A stretch of DNA of 64,000 bases from Syntrophaceae bacterium UBA6109 (GTDB taxonomy: Bacteria > Desulfobacterota > Syntrophia > Syntrophales > UBA6109). The translations under genes and the position numbers were made by a program. The stretch spans positions 19,327 to 83,326 of the forward strand of contig DIWJ01000089.1 in assembly GCA_002428445.1 (NCBI GenBank). Direction: 5' to 3'. Below are positions 25,541 through 34,706 of this stretch, in pieces. Position 1 is the stretch's first letter. Every line of letters starts with the position of its first letter. The notes under the pieces were generated by a model that saw only the letters and a list, made by a program, of their open reading frames with translations, was not told the origin of the DNA and did no database searches.

Positions 25541-25803
25541 CGCCCAACCTCCCTGATGCCCTTTTTCCCACCGACGATCCGGTGCAGTCTGTCCATCATA
25601 TCCGGCACGTCGCTGGCGTTGAGCAATGCGGCGTTCCGGTTCTGGTCCTGAATGACCCGGTAGACCTCTTCGCGGTGCACCGTCACTGAGCCAGGCGCCT
25701 CGACGCCCACCTTGACCTGCTTGCTCTTCACTTCCAGAAACGATATCTTGATGTCGTCTCCGATCTGAATCGATTCCCCCAACTTCCTTGTCAGGATCAG
25801 CAT
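25537..25803 (-). CDS. csrA: Carbon storage/translation regulator CsrA
   Basis: 88 aa RNA-binding repressor. The core [20 protein letters not shown] and [15 protein letters not shown] are canonical, including the RNA-contacting N-terminal Arg and the conserved VHREE block. It is longer than the 61-residue enterobacterial protein; the C-terminal extension is typical of CsrA homologs controlled by FliW. The fliC leader in this window carries candidate sites. It lies 52 nt after flgL. Confidence 0.96.
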   Translation of the reverse strand: MLILTRKLGESIQIGDDIKISFLEVKSKQVKVGVEAPGSVTVHREEVYRVIQDQNRNAALLNASDVPDMMDRLHRIVGGKKGIREVGR

Positions 25804-25855
25804 ACCAGTCTCCGCAAGTTCTCCGCCGAACGGATCGCCGCCGTCCGCTGCGGTA

Positions 25856-27055
25856 CTATTTCAAAAACTGAATGATCGAATTGTTCCCGATTTGAGCAGC
25901 CATCGAATAGCACGCCTCAAGGGCGATCTCATGGGACTTGTATTCGATCAGCAACTGGGAAACGTCCGTATCCTCCGCATTGGACATCAATTCCGTAAGT
26001 TGCAGGTCCAGAGCGGAATAGCTGTTCCTGGCCGCCTCCAATATCTCCATCCGGCTGCCGCATCGGGAAACCTGCCGGGTGGTCTGGTCGTAGCCCTCCT
26101 GCAAGAGATCGATTTGAGACGAGATCCCGGTCGCGTTGTTCGTCTCCAGGGCCGTCTTCAGATCGTCCAGCACCGCAAAGACGTCCACGGAACCGCCGTT
26201 CGCATCGGTGAATACGCTCTCGCCCGTGATCCCGTAACGGAACGTGTTCCCCTTCCCGATTTCCACGGCCGCTTCTTCGCCATTGCCCTGATAATATCCG
26301 GCCGCAAGGGTCTGCACGCTGAACAGATCGCCGCCCGTCAACTGCTCGGTCCCCGTCTCCTGGAAGCGGATGTTCACTCCGTCGCCGATGGCGACATCTC
26401 CGACCAGGCCCGTCTTCACCGCCCCCCACGTCTTCCCGCCGTCGCTGGAAACCTGGTAAGTGGTTGCGGCAAGCGCCCCGCCGGCGGCGATGCGGACGAC
26501 ATACGTCTTGTTCCGGTCCGCCGTGTACGCGCCTGAGGCAGTGACAGTGCCGTCGAAGACGTTGGCATCGGAAGCGACGGCCGCACCGATGGAAGCTAGA
26601 CCGGGAGCGGTGGAAAAAGGCTCGGCATCCGCGCGCGAGCCGGCGAAGAGATAACGGCCGCCGAATTTCGAATTGGCAATCGCGCGGAGTTCGTCGATGA
26701 GGGAGGAAATGGACGTGGCGGCGCTTTTTCGCGAGTCTTCCGAAGCCGTTGCGCTCGATTGCGACAGGCTGAGCCCCTTCGCCTCGATCAGTATGTCCGC
26801 CGCCGATGAGAGCTTGGATTCCGTCACGGACAGCCAGGATTCGGCATTTTCGATGTTCCTTCCATAGTTTTCAAGGGAGGTGCGGGTCGTTCGCAAGTCC
26901 AGGACGGTGCTTGTCCCCAGCGGGTCGTCCGAAGGGCGGTTGATCCTTTTCTGCGATGCCATCTGTTCCATGAGCTGGCCGTTCTTGTTCTGCACCTTGA
27001 ACAGGTTCTCGGTCATGAGGAAATATTTCATCTGTTCCGTGACCCGCGTAATCAT
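25856..27055 (-). CDS. flgL: Hook-filament junction protein 3
   Basis: 399 aa. FlgL joins FlgK to the filament. It has flagellin-like ends: N-terminal [20 protein letters not shown] and [21 protein letters not shown], and C-terminal [46 protein letters not shown] (key block [16 protein letters not shown]). The length is typical for species with a larger central domain. It follows flgK by 38 nt. Confidence 0.95.
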   Translation of the reverse strand: MITRVTEQMKYFLMTENLFKVQNKNGQLMEQMASQKRINRPSDDPLGTSTVLDLRTTRTSLENYGRNIENAESWLSVTESKLSSAADILIEAKGLSLSQSSATASEDSRKSAATSISSLIDELRAIANSKFGGRYLFAGSRADAEPFSTAPGLASIGAAVASDANVFDGTVTASGAYTADRNKTYVVRIAAGGALAATTYQVSSDGGKTWGAVKTGLVGDVAIGDGVNIRFQETGTEQLTGGDLFSVQTLAAGYYQGNGEEAAVEIGKGNTFRYGITGESVFTDANGGSVDVFAVLDDLKTALETNNATGISSQIDLLQEGYDQTTRQVSRCGSRMEILEAARNSYSALDLQLTELMSNAEDTDVSQLLIEYKSHEIALEACYSMAAQIGNNSIIQFLK

Positions 27056-27093
27056 CGCCCGCTCCCCCTATGGCCTCCGCCCTATCGTGCCTG

Positions 27094-28479
27094 TTATTTC
27101 CCGAGAGTCATCAGCGTATCCAGCATCTCGTTGACCACGCCGCACAGTTTTCCGGCCGCGTTGTAACCGGCCTGATACTTGATCAGATTGAGCATCTCCT
27201 CATCCAGGGAAACGCCGGCGACGGACTCCCGCTGGCTCAGGAGCTGCGAGGAGATCATTCCCTGCCGCTCCGCCGCGCGCGCCGCCTCCACGGCGTCCTG
27301 ACCCACTGACGCCAGGAACGAGGAATAGTAGCTCGCGATCGTGACCCGTCCCCCGCTCATCAGGAGTTCATCCTGAAGAGTGGCAATGCTCCTGGCTTTA
27401 TCGCCGTCGCCGTTGACCGTCGCCGATGCGGCGATCTTTCCGGAATCGGCCTCAATCACCGGATTGAGCACCATGCCTTCGGCGGTCGTCGCCGGAAGAA
27501 AAAAGGCAACCCCGGCATTGCCGTCGACGTCGTACCCGCCCTGGTGCGCATTGTTGACCGCCGCGATCAGGGCGGAGGCTACGGCATCGAGTTCCTTAAG
27601 GTATTCCGGAATTCTGACGTCGCGGATTTCGAGAAAGCCCCCGATCTTGCCTCCGTCGATGGCGTTGTTCAAAGAGACATCGGGCTCGCTGACGGCAACG
27701 ACGTTGTACAGGTTGCTGTTGTCTGGATTGTCCTTCACGGTGAGCGGAAAGGTTGTCGCGCCCTGAACGAGCGGCGTTCCGTTGGACAGAAAGATGTTGA
27801 CGCCGCCGTCGGCATCCTCAAAGTACTGGATATCGGCCAAGGCGCCGATGGTGTTCATCAGCTCGGCCCGCTGGTCCTTGAGGTTGTCGGCGGACATCCC
27901 GCCCGTCTCGCTCTGCACGACCTGCTGGTTCAATACCGCCATGTCCGCAAGATAGGCATTCAATTGGGACACCTGATCGGAGACCCCTTCATTGGCGTCA
28001 CTCTGCAGCGATTCCAGCGCGCCGGCGTACTGGCGGAAAGCGGAAGCGAGACTGCCGGCGACGGAGGCAAGAACGTCCCGTTCCCCCTTGCCCGAGGGAT
28101 CGGCCGACAGATCCGACCATGCGCCCCAGAACTGGTTCATGAGGGCGTTCAGGCCGTCAACGGAGCTCTCGTTGAATACCTCCTCCACCCGGCCCAGGAG
28201 ATCCTCGCGGATATTGTTGTAGCCCACTTCCTGTTGCTGCTGGACAAGCTGCTCCTCCAGATACCGGTCGTAGATCCGTTCGACATTCGTGATCTTGACG
28301 CCCACCTGGAGCGAATCGACCCCTGCGGCGGCCTGCCGTACGGAGCCGAATATCGGCCTCAGCCGGGAGTAGCCGGAGGTGTTGACATTGGCGATATTGG
28401 AACTCGTGATGTTGATTGCGGTGAGATTGCTGAGCAACGTCTCTTTCGCCGTATTGAAGACTCTGCTGATGTCCGACAT
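27094..28479 (-). CDS. flgK: Hook-associated protein 1
   Basis: 461 aa. The N-terminal rod/hook motif (FNTAKETLLSNLTAINITSSNIANVNTSGYSR; core SSNIANVNTSGYSR) and the C-terminal motif (VSLDEEMLNLIKYQAGYNAAGKL) identify FlgK. It is somewhat shorter than the enterobacterial ~550 residues. It starts 4 nt after the FlgN-like gene, whose product should chaperone FlgK and FlgL. Confidence 0.95.
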   Translation of the reverse strand: MSDISRVFNTAKETLLSNLTAINITSSNIANVNTSGYSRLRPIFGSVRQAAAGVDSLQVGVKITNVERIYDRYLEEQLVQQQQEVGYNNIREDLLGRVEEVFNESSVDGLNALMNQFWGAWSDLSADPSGKGERDVLASVAGSLASAFRQYAGALESLQSDANEGVSDQVSQLNAYLADMAVLNQQVVQSETGGMSADNLKDQRAELMNTIGALADIQYFEDADGGVNIFLSNGTPLVQGATTFPLTVKDNPDNSNLYNVVAVSEPDVSLNNAIDGGKIGGFLEIRDVRIPEYLKELDAVASALIAAVNNAHQGGYDVDGNAGVAFFLPATTAEGMVLNPVIEADSGKIAASATVNGDGDKARSIATLQDELLMSGGRVTIASYYSSFLASVGQDAVEAARAAERQGMISSQLLSQRESVAGVSLDEEMLNLIKYQAGYNAAGKLCGVVNEMLDTLMTLGK

Positions 28480-28483
28480 TTCG

Positions 28484-29038
28484 TCACCCTTCCGCTTCGA
28501 CGATTCGGCCGTTGCGGCCGGCGCGCATCAATCGCCCGCTCTGCTGATAGACGGGATTTCTCATCCCCAGTTCCTGGATGAAATCGATCGCGCCCCGGAG
28601 AAGTGAAACGGACACATCCAGGAGATCCTGGTTGCCCCGGTTCAGTTCGTGGATCTCGCGGAGCAGAGACCTCAAGTTCTGCCGACAGGACTGGAGATCC
28701 GCCCTTACGTCGCCGTCGACCGCGTCGGCAAGGGAGGTCAAATTGACCTCGCCTTCCGGCATCCCCATCGCCCTGCCGATCTTCCTGATGTACCCGGCAC
28801 GGACCTCCTCCAGCATTTTCAGCTTCCAGATAACGGTCTCTTTCTTCGCCTGGAGACTGCGCAGATCTTCGATCGAAGAGGGCCGTTTGATCGTTTCCCG
28901 TTCGTCTGCGATAAGCCCCCGCAGCTCGCGCCATACGCCCGTTTCCGTTGCGAGGGCCGTCAGCAGCGACCTGCAAAGGTCACCGGGATTTCGGGAACTT
29001 ACCAGATCCTGTTTCAGCCGGAATTCTTCCTGCGTCAT
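28484..29038 (-). CDS. flgN: FlgN-like export chaperone
   Basis: 184 aa, mostly helical, with heptad-like segments (LRSLQAKKETVIWKLKMLEEVRAGYIRKIG and LQSCRQNLRSLLREIHELN). FlgN chaperones FlgK and FlgL for export. The FlgN pattern of a long helical hairpin is present, and the gene sits between flgM and flgK as expected. A perfect GCTTTCGCGAAAGC palindrome lies in the leader (29097-29110). Confidence 0.82.
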   Translation of the reverse strand: MTQEEFRLKQDLVSSRNPGDLCRSLLTALATETGVWRELRGLIADERETIKRPSSIEDLRSLQAKKETVIWKLKMLEEVRAGYIRKIGRAMGMPEGEVNLTSLADAVDGDVRADLQSCRQNLRSLLREIHELNRGNQDLLDVSVSLLRGAIDFIQELGMRNPVYQQSGRLMRAGRNGRIVEAEG

Positions 29039-29157
29039 GGCCCTTTCCTTGAGAGCTTCGGAAGCGCAATACCCGTAGATCGAAAGTCCACGGTGTGCTT
29101 TCGCGAAAGCCGATAATCCTGGCCCGGCACGGGAAAAGAGGAGGTCGGATGGGAAAA

Positions 29158-29463
29158 TCAGGCAAAAAGGTCGATGATCGACTCTCCCACCATCTTCTCG
29201 GCAATCTTCTCCCCGCTCACATCGTAGGCGCCTTTTTCGATCCGCTCCTGGAGGTCCTTCACCTTCTCTTCACGAACCTCCGGGAGTTCGGACACCGCGT
29301 CCTTGAGCTGCTGGATATCCTTTGCCTTGGTGGAAAGATCGACCTTCTCTTCGGGAGACTTGAAACCGTTCACCTGCTTTTCGGCTTCCTGGCGCGTCCC
29401 GTCAGCACGCTTGTACTGCTGGACCAACTGGGCCGCCATATCCTTGACATCTGTCACCTTCAT
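29158..29463 (-). CDS. flgM: Anti-sigma-28 factor
   Basis: 101 aa. FlgM holds FliA until it is exported through the finished hook. The C-terminal sigma-binding half is recognisable (KVDLSTKAKDIQQLKDAVSELPEVREEKVKDLQERIEKGAYDV in outline; core VREEKVKDLQERIEKGAYDV) with the conserved end GEKIAEKMVGESIIDL. AAGGAG lies 8 nt before the ATG. A sigma-28 promoter stands upstream, giving feedback control. Confidence 0.95.
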   Translation of the reverse strand: MKVTDVKDMAAQLVQQYKRADGTRQEAEKQVNGFKSPEEKVDLSTKAKDIQQLKDAVSELPEVREEKVKDLQERIEKGAYDVSGEKIAEKMVGESIIDLFA

Positions 29464-29496
29464 GTCTTCGTCTCCTTGCGCGTGATCTTAACACAC

Positions 29497-29524
29497 CTAT
29501 CGGCAAGTTCGCACCAATACTTTA
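29497..29524 (-). promoter_or_regulatory. Sigma-28 (FliA) promoter of flgM
   Basis: On the minus strand TAAAGTAT, 12 nt, then GCCGATAG. It lies between the flgJ stop (29528) and the flgM start, 34 nt before the ATG, so flgM-flgN-flgK-flgL-csrA-fliW can be expressed as a late unit. Confidence 0.8.
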
Positions 29525-29527
29525 ACT

Positions 29528-29872
29528 TTATTTTTCCCGACCGTCATTTTCGCGGCCCCGGCTCATCTGTTCGAAGAGGATTTTCTGGAGACCCAGGCCG
29601 TTTGCCCTGTTTGCCGCCTCCTCGGAGATCTTCTGGTCCATCAGCATCTCGTAGGTGTCCTTCCCCGCTACCTGCCCTATTGCCCCCCCTGCGGGAACCG
29701 TCCGCCGCATGGTCTTGAGCAGGGTATATGTGAACATCGCTTCGAAATCCTTGCAGGCCTTCTTCAGCTGCCGCTCCTTCTTCAGATCTTCCGCCGATTT
29801 TGCGGCTTCTCTGCCCTTGCCTTCCGCCGCGGCGGAAATCGCCGCTGTCGAAATCTTGTGTATTTCATTCAT
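29528..29872 (-). CDS. flgJ: Rod-binding protein FlgJ, N-terminal domain only
   Basis: 114 aa. The rod-capping domain is visible: LKKACKDFEAMFTYTLLKTMR, then GKDTYEMLMDQKISEEAANR and GLGLQKILFEQM. The C-terminal peptidoglycan hydrolase domain of enterobacterial FlgJ is absent, as is common outside gamma-proteobacteria, so another enzyme must open the wall for the rod. It follows flgI by 13 nt. Confidence 0.92.
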   Translation of the reverse strand: MNEIHKISTAAISAAAEGKGREAAKSAEDLKKERQLKKACKDFEAMFTYTLLKTMRRTVPAGGAIGQVAGKDTYEMLMDQKISEEAANRANGLGLQKILFEQMSRGRENDGREK

Positions 29873-29885
29873 TCCCGGCCCCTCA

Positions 29886-31049
29886 TCAGATCAGCCGAAG
29901 ATCCGCCTGCAGGGCGCCGGCCGCCTTGATGGTCTGCAGGATCGTGATGAGATCGCGCGGCGTCACGCCGATGGCGTTGAGCGCCTTGACAACATCCTGA
30001 ATGGTGACCCCCCTGGGAACGACCATCAGCTGCTTCTGCTCTTCCCCGACCCCGACCGTCCTGTCCGTAGTCACGACGGTCTGACCGCCGGGTGCGACAA
30101 TGGTGCCGCTCTTGTCGGCCGTCACCGGCGCGCTGCCGGCCGGCGGCGCGGGCGCAAAGGGCAGCGGCTGGGACACCTTCTGCTCCTCCTTGATCTGGAT
30201 GCTGAGATTCCCGTGGGCGATTGCCACGGTGGAGATGCGCACGTTTTCACCCATCACCACGGTGCCCGTTTTTTCGTTCATGACGACGACAGCCGTTGAA
30301 TCGACCGGGATATCGAGGGTTTCGATCTGCGGGATCAGGTCGATCATCGTGCCTGCAAAGGCGGACTTGAGCTTCAGGGCCACGGTCCGGGAATCGACCT
30401 GCCTGGCATCCACATGGGGATTGTTCTGTGCGACGATTTCCGTCAGCCGTTTGGCGGTCGTGAAATCCGGGGCATGGAGGTTCAGGGTGAATGTTCTGGT
30501 CCTGTCCAGTTCAAGTTTCACTTCGCGCTCGACGGACGCCCCGTTGGCAATGAATCCCACACTCGTGTGATTCTTCGTCACGCTTCCCCCGGCGCCGCCG
30601 GCGGAAAAACCTCCGAGCGTCAGCGGCCCCTGGGCGACGGCGTAGATCTCCCCGTCCGCTCCGCGAAGCGGCGTCATCAGCAGGGTCCCTCCCTGGAGAC
30701 TCTTCGCATCGCCGATGGAAGAAACGCTCACGTCGATCCTGGTTCCGATCCTGGAAAATGGAGGAAGACTCGCGGTAACCATCGCCGCCGCGACATTGTC
30801 AGCCTTGAGAATCTTGTCTTTCGTCGAAAGTCCCTGGCGGCTCAACAGATTCGCCAGTGTCTCCTTGGTGAAACCGTTCTTGACGTCGTCTCCCGTCCCC
30901 GCCAGTCCGACGACGAGTCCGTATCCGATCAGCTGGTTGTCGCGAACGCCGCCGATTTCCGCAATGTCCTTGACCCTCGCCGCCTCGGCGCCCGTGCCGA
31001 TCAGGAATGCGGCCAGCAGGAAGATGGAAAGTCCGATTTTGATCTTCAT
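29886..31049 (-). CDS. flgI: Flagellar P-ring protein
   Basis: 387 aa. The signal peptide (MKIKIGLSIFLLAAFLIG...AEA) fits the ATG at 31049; an earlier in-frame ATG at 31088 would add 13 residues before it. Mature start RVKDIAEIGGVRDNQLIGYG and end VTIQDVVKALNAIGVTPRDLITILQ are family hallmarks. An extra Pro/Ala/Gly-rich insert lies near 295-325 (PAPPAGSAPVTADKSG). FlgI forms the bushing in the peptidoglycan layer. Repeat B copy 1 separates it from flgH. Confidence 0.96.
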   Translation of the reverse strand: MKIKIGLSIFLLAAFLIGTGAEAARVKDIAEIGGVRDNQLIGYGLVVGLAGTGDDVKNGFTKETLANLLSRQGLSTKDKILKADNVAAAMVTASLPPFSRIGTRIDVSVSSIGDAKSLQGGTLLMTPLRGADGEIYAVAQGPLTLGGFSAGGAGGSVTKNHTSVGFIANGASVEREVKLELDRTRTFTLNLHAPDFTTAKRLTEIVAQNNPHVDARQVDSRTVALKLKSAFAGTMIDLIPQIETLDIPVDSTAVVVMNEKTGTVVMGENVRISTVAIAHGNLSIQIKEEQKVSQPLPFAPAPPAGSAPVTADKSGTIVAPGGQTVVTTDRTVGVGEEQKQLMVVPRGVTIQDVVKALNAIGVTPRDLITILQTIKAAGALQADLRLI

Positions 31050-31096
31050 GATTTCACCGTTTCCAGCCGCATTTGATCCATAACTCACTTTTCCCA

Positions 31097-31217
31097 GGAC
31101 TGTTCAAAAATGCCTGGCTGCAAGGCTCCGAAATCCTGAGGAGTGAGGCGTACTGTATGTACGCCGCAGCGACCGAGGGATGAGGAAACGCCGCAGACGG
31201 GCGTTTTTCAACAGTCC
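31097..31217 (-). repeat. Palindromic repeat family B, copy 1 (between flgH and flgI)
   Basis: A 121-bp element with imperfect terminal inverted repeats (GGACTGTTCAAAAATGCC at the left; complement of GGCGTTTTTCAACAGTCC at the right) and a perfect internal hairpin GGCGTAC-TGTAT-GTACGCC. It resembles 45225-45348 along its length. It begins 2 nt after the flgH stop codon. No ORF is evident. Confidence 0.85.
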
Positions 31218-31219
31218 GG

Positions 31220-31906
31220 CTAGAATGGCCATACCCAGTCCACCACCCTCGTCAGCCAGCCGGGCCGCATCTTGTCGTTGATCACCCCTTCGCCCGTGTA
31301 GATGATCCTGGCGTCGGCGATGTAGCGCGAGGTGATCGTGTTTTCAGTCGTGATGTCCTCGGGCCGGATAACCCCCGTGATAACGAGGTACTGGTCTTCG
31401 GCGTTGACCGTCAGCTGCCGCTTCCCTTCAATGAGAAGGTTCCCGTTGTCCGTGACATTCACGACGCGGGCGGACAGGCGCGCATCGAGCTTTCCGCCTC
31501 GTTTCGTGTCGCCGGTTCCCTTGAGCGAGTTGGTCGAGGATCCCCCGACACTGATCTTGCCCCCCATATTGGCGTTGCGGTTCAGTATGGACTGATCCAG
31601 TCCCAGCAGGGCGGATATGCCCGTTGTCGTCGAGGTGTCCCGGCCCGTATTCGTGCTCGCGGTATTTCCGCCTTCCGCATCCTCTTCGATGATGATCGTC
31701 ACGATGTCGTTGACGTACCGTGCCTTCGTATCGGCGAAGAGGGAATTCTTCGCATTTTCACCCGGCCAGATCGAACCGGCCTGAGGCTGCGGCCGCACGA
31801 CCCGGGGCGTCGGTGCGAGCGGCTTCACCTTGAGCATCTCCGCCTGAGGGGCGCAGCCGATTATCAAGACGGCACAAAAGGCTCCCAGGAATCCCGTTCT
31901 TCTCAT
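31220..31906 (-). CDS. flgH: Flagellar L-ring lipoprotein
   Basis: 228 aa. A lipoprotein signal peptide ends in the lipobox LIIGC (Cys18). Typical motifs follow: [53 protein letters not shown] (core [12 protein letters not shown]), [20 protein letters not shown] and [11 protein letters not shown]. It forms the outer-membrane ring, which indicates a Gram-negative cell. It starts 11 nt after the flgA stop. Confidence 0.96.
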   Translation of the reverse strand: MRRTGFLGAFCAVLIIGCAPQAEMLKVKPLAPTPRVVRPQPQAGSIWPGENAKNSLFADTKARYVNDIVTIIIEEDAEGGNTASTNTGRDTSTTTGISALLGLDQSILNRNANMGGKISVGGSSTNSLKGTGDTKRGGKLDARLSARVVNVTDNGNLLIEGKRQLTVNAEDQYLVITGVIRPEDITTENTITSRYIADARIIYTGEGVINDKMRPGWLTRVVDWVWPF

Positions 31907-31917
31907 GTCCTCCCCCC

Positions 31918-32640
31918 TCAGAACTCCACCCGTACGACGGATGCGCTTTCCACACGGGCATAGACGACTTTTTTCGAAGAGATGTTCTGTACGCGGATCA
32001 TCTGACCGTTTGCCCCGTCTTCTTCGGTCAAGCCGACCGTGTTGACATTCATGGACTTGTTTTCAAGCACGATCCGTACCAGCCTCCCCTTCTTCACGGT
32101 GGGAATCTCTCTCACCATGGAACGCCGGATCTCCATGTTCTGCCAGAGGTCCGCGCAGAGCTTCTTCCCGACGACATCCGCGGGATCCGTGAAGACCTGA
32201 TAGGGCGTGCCCCGCATCCACTTCTTTCCGATTCCAACGTCTTCCGGGGAAAGAATTTCGTCGCGGCTTAAGGTACGCCTGGCTACGACGATATCCATCA
32301 GAACCTCGATCTTCGCCGTGACGTGCTTCTGCCGCACCGGGAGGCCGTTCACGAAGAATTTCACCGCGTACGTGCTGTCGCCGAGAAAGCGGTCATCGGT
32401 GCGGCCCGAAATCGAATAGGAAAATTTTTCCGCCGGCAGCAGGACGTCGTCGAGCCTTCCCATGATCTCGAACCGCGCGCAGCCGGGCGCCCACGGCATA
32501 TGGGCGTCGAGATACTCGCCGACCATGGCCCGGAGCCGCTCTGCATCCACCCGATAAGAAGCGGACGGCGCAGCAGAGGCAGCCGCCGCGGTCAGAACCA
32601 TCGCCAGTGCGATGCACCAAAGGAGTCTTCCTCGCCTCAT
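31918..32640 (-). CDS. flgA: P-ring assembly chaperone FlgA
   Basis: 240 aa periplasmic protein. Signal peptide [20 protein letters not shown] with cleavage near ASA-AP. The SAF-type middle ([22 protein letters not shown]) and C-terminal FlgA fold ([36 protein letters not shown]) are clear. It helps FlgI polymerise round the rod. It follows flgG by 6 nt in the sigma-54 operon flgF-flgG-flgA-flgH-flgI-flgJ. Confidence 0.93.
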   Translation of the reverse strand: MRRGRLLWCIALAMVLTAAAASAAPSASYRVDAERLRAMVGEYLDAHMPWAPGCARFEIMGRLDDVLLPAEKFSYSISGRTDDRFLGDSTYAVKFFVNGLPVRQKHVTAKIEVLMDIVVARRTLSRDEILSPEDVGIGKKWMRGTPYQVFTDPADVVGKKLCADLWQNMEIRRSMVREIPTVKKGRLVRIVLENKSMNVNTVGLTEEDGANGQMIRVQNISSKKVVYARVESASVVRVEF

Positions 32641-32646
32641 CTCGAT

Positions 32647-33429
32647 TTACCTCTTCAGGTTATTGATCATCTGCAGCATGGCGTCTGCCGACTGAATCGC
32701 CTTGGAGTTGATCTCGTAGGCGCGCTGCCCGACGATCATCTTCACCATTTCCTCGATGACGCTGACGTTGGACATCTCCAGGTAGCGCTGTGTAATCGTA
32801 CCCATCCCATCCACGCTGGGATTCGCCAGGACCGGGTCACCGGAGGCCTGCGTCTTGTCGTAGAGATTCCGCCCCAGGCTGGTGAGACCCGCCGGATTCA
32901 TGAACTTCGCGAGCTCGATGCGGCCCGTCGCCAGTGAATTGCCGGCATTGTCCGTGGCCGACCAGGTCCCGCCGCTGTCGATCGTGAAGACCGTGGCGTT
33001 CGCGGGAACCGTGATATTCGGAACCAGTTTCAGACCTTCGGAATTGCAGACCGCCCCGTCCTTGTTGACCTTCAGGCTTCCGGCCCGCGAATAGAGCGTT
33101 TTCCCGTTGTCGTCGAACTGGAAAAAGCCGTCTCCCTCGATCGCCCAATCGAAGGTGTTGCCCGTCTGCTGGTAATCCCCCTGGGTGAAGATCTTCTGTG
33201 TCGCGACGGGCTTGACGCCCATGCCGATCTCGATCCCGGCCGGCAGCTGGTTTCCCCCCGACGTCTCCGCGCCGGATTTCGAGGTGATCTGGTACATGAG
33301 ATCCTGAAAATCCGCCCGCGACTTCTTGAAGCCCGGGGTGTTGACATTGGCGAGGTTGTTCGCAACGACATCCTGGTCCAGCTGCTGGGCAACCATGCCG
33401 GTTGCCGCCGTGTACAGTGATCGAATCAT
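32647..33429 (-). CDS. flgG: Distal rod protein
   Basis: 260 aa, exactly the usual FlgG length. N-terminal MIRSLYTAATGMVAQQLDQD and NNLANVNTPGFKKSRADFQDL, the middle DWAIEGDGFF, and C-terminal EMSNVSVIEEMVKMIVGQRAYEINSKAIQSADAMLQMIN (core IVGQRAYEINSKAIQ) are canonical. It lies 15 nt after flgF. Confidence 0.97.
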   Translation of the reverse strand: MIRSLYTAATGMVAQQLDQDVVANNLANVNTPGFKKSRADFQDLMYQITSKSGAETSGGNQLPAGIEIGMGVKPVATQKIFTQGDYQQTGNTFDWAIEGDGFFQFDDNGKTLYSRAGSLKVNKDGAVCNSEGLKLVPNITVPANATVFTIDSGGTWSATDNAGNSLATGRIELAKFMNPAGLTSLGRNLYDKTQASGDPVLANPSVDGMGTITQRYLEMSNVSVIEEMVKMIVGQRAYEINSKAIQSADAMLQMINNLKR

Positions 33430-33444
33430 TTCCTTCCTCCTCTT

Positions 33445-34137
33445 TTATACGAGCTTTCCGACCCTGTTCGTAGAAAGGCGGTCCAGGTCCGAAAGGTTCT
33501 GGATGAGTTTTGTGTACGTCTCGAACACTCTCTGAACTTCGATCATGGCCACCATCTGTTCCACGACGCTGGTATTGGAGCGTTCGAGGTGGCCCGGTGC
33601 GATTCGGACATCTTCCGCCTTCCTAGGCAAAGCTCCTCCCGCGTCGACAAAGAGTCCGTCACCCCGTTTTTTCAGGTCCGCGATCCTGGCGAAGCGCACG
33701 ACCTTGAGCTTATCCCCGGCAGCTCCGTCCACGACGACAGCGCCGCTGCCGTCGATCCGGACATCCGTACCGCGGGCGGTAATCCGTCCGCCTTCTCCCA
33801 GCACAGGCATCCCCTGATCCGTCACCAGTTCCTGCCTTGCGTTGAGCAGGAAGTTGCCTCTGCGCGTGTAGGCAACGCCGTCCTTCGTCCGGACGGCAAA
33901 AAACCCGTCCCCCTGAAGGGCAACGTCCAGCGCGTTGCCAGTGTGCTCAAGCGAGCCCTGGGAGAAATCGATATTCTGCAGGACATCGACGAAACGCGAC
34001 GGCTCGGCAGCCCGGATATGAAGATGCTGGGCCTTGAATCCCGGTGTCGCCGCATTGGCCACGTTATGGGCGATGGAATCCAGCTGATTGATCTTTTCTT
34101 TGCTGAGATTTGCCAGATCCTGAATCGTGTAATTCAT
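33445..34137 (-). CDS. flgF: Proximal rod protein FlgF
   Basis: 230 aa from the ATG at 34137. The rod motif (INQLDSIAHNVANAATPGFK), LDVALQGDGFFAVRTKDG and YTRRGNFLLNARQELV are typical, as is the C-terminus ERSNTSVVEQMVAMIEVQR. It opens the flgF-flgG-flgA-flgH-flgI-flgJ unit and is preceded by a strong sigma-54 promoter 35 nt upstream. Confidence 0.94.
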   Translation of the reverse strand: MNYTIQDLANLSKEKINQLDSIAHNVANAATPGFKAQHLHIRAAEPSRFVDVLQNIDFSQGSLEHTGNALDVALQGDGFFAVRTKDGVAYTRRGNFLLNARQELVTDQGMPVLGEGGRITARGTDVRIDGSGAVVVDGAAGDKLKVVRFARIADLKKRGDGLFVDAGGALPRKAEDVRIAPGHLERSNTSVVEQMVAMIEVQRVFETYTKLIQNLSDLDRLSTNRVGKLV

Positions 34138-34171
34138 GAAACGTCTGCCTCCCGGCTTTTGCGAACAGATT

Positions 34172-34187
34172 TGCAACAGGCATGCCA
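34172..34187 (-). promoter_or_regulatory. Sigma-54 promoter of flgF operon
   Basis: Minus strand TGGCAT-GCCTG-TTGCA, with GG and GC separated by 10 nt, one mismatch from the -24/-12 consensus. The flgF ATG is at 34137. Confidence 0.85.
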
Positions 34188-34361
34188 CCGGGAAGGGCCT
34201 TCTCTTCTCAGCCCGCCTGTTTTGGCATTACGAATGGATCTTATGGATATTGCTAATGTTTATTTTTGATGATCCCGGTGCAAAAAGAGCCCTGACATCT
34301 TCCCGCCGATGGCCCGGACCTTCGCGGAAGTTGGTGCGGCATTTTTTTCCGGGTCGTCTTC

Positions 34362-34706
34362 TCAGGCGCCCTTCTGTTCTCTCCAGGCGGCGTTGAGCGA
34401 ATATACAAAGGCGAGAATTTCGGCGACGGCCCGGTACAGTTCCACCGGAATCTGCTCGTCCAGATCGAGCTTCGCCAGGATCTGCGCCAGGGCGGGATCG
34501 GTCGTGATGGGAATGCCGTGCCTGCGGGCTGCCTCCAGAATCTTCTCGGCGACGATGCCCCGTCCTTTGGCCGTGAGGATCGGCGCCTCGTCCTTCGAAC
34601 CGTCATATTTCAGGGCGGCGGCAAGCAGCGGCGCCGCGCCGTGTTTCCGACCCGTTTTCTTCTTCCCGGCATCCTTCGTCGTCACGGCGATCGCCCCCTT
34701 CGTCAC
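34362..34706 (-). CDS. FlhB C-terminal-domain homolog (FhlB-like export switch protein)
   Basis: 114 aa. It matches the cytoplasmic end of FlhB (AAALKYDGSKDEAPILTAKG, ARRHGIPITTDPALAQILAKLDLDEQIPVELYRAVAEILAFVYSLN; core IPVELYRAVAEILAFVY, nearly as in FlhB at 43290). The membrane part and the NPTH self-cleavage site are absent. Such proteins can replace the FlhB C-terminus in substrate switching. It overlaps the second FliK-like gene by 4 nt, a sensible partner. 224 bp separate it from flgF. Confidence 0.88.
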   Translation of the reverse strand: MTKGAIAVTTKDAGKKKTGRKHGAAPLLAAALKYDGSKDEAPILTAKGRGIVAEKILEAARRHGIPITTDPALAQILAKLDLDEQIPVELYRAVAEILAFVYSLNAAWREQKGA

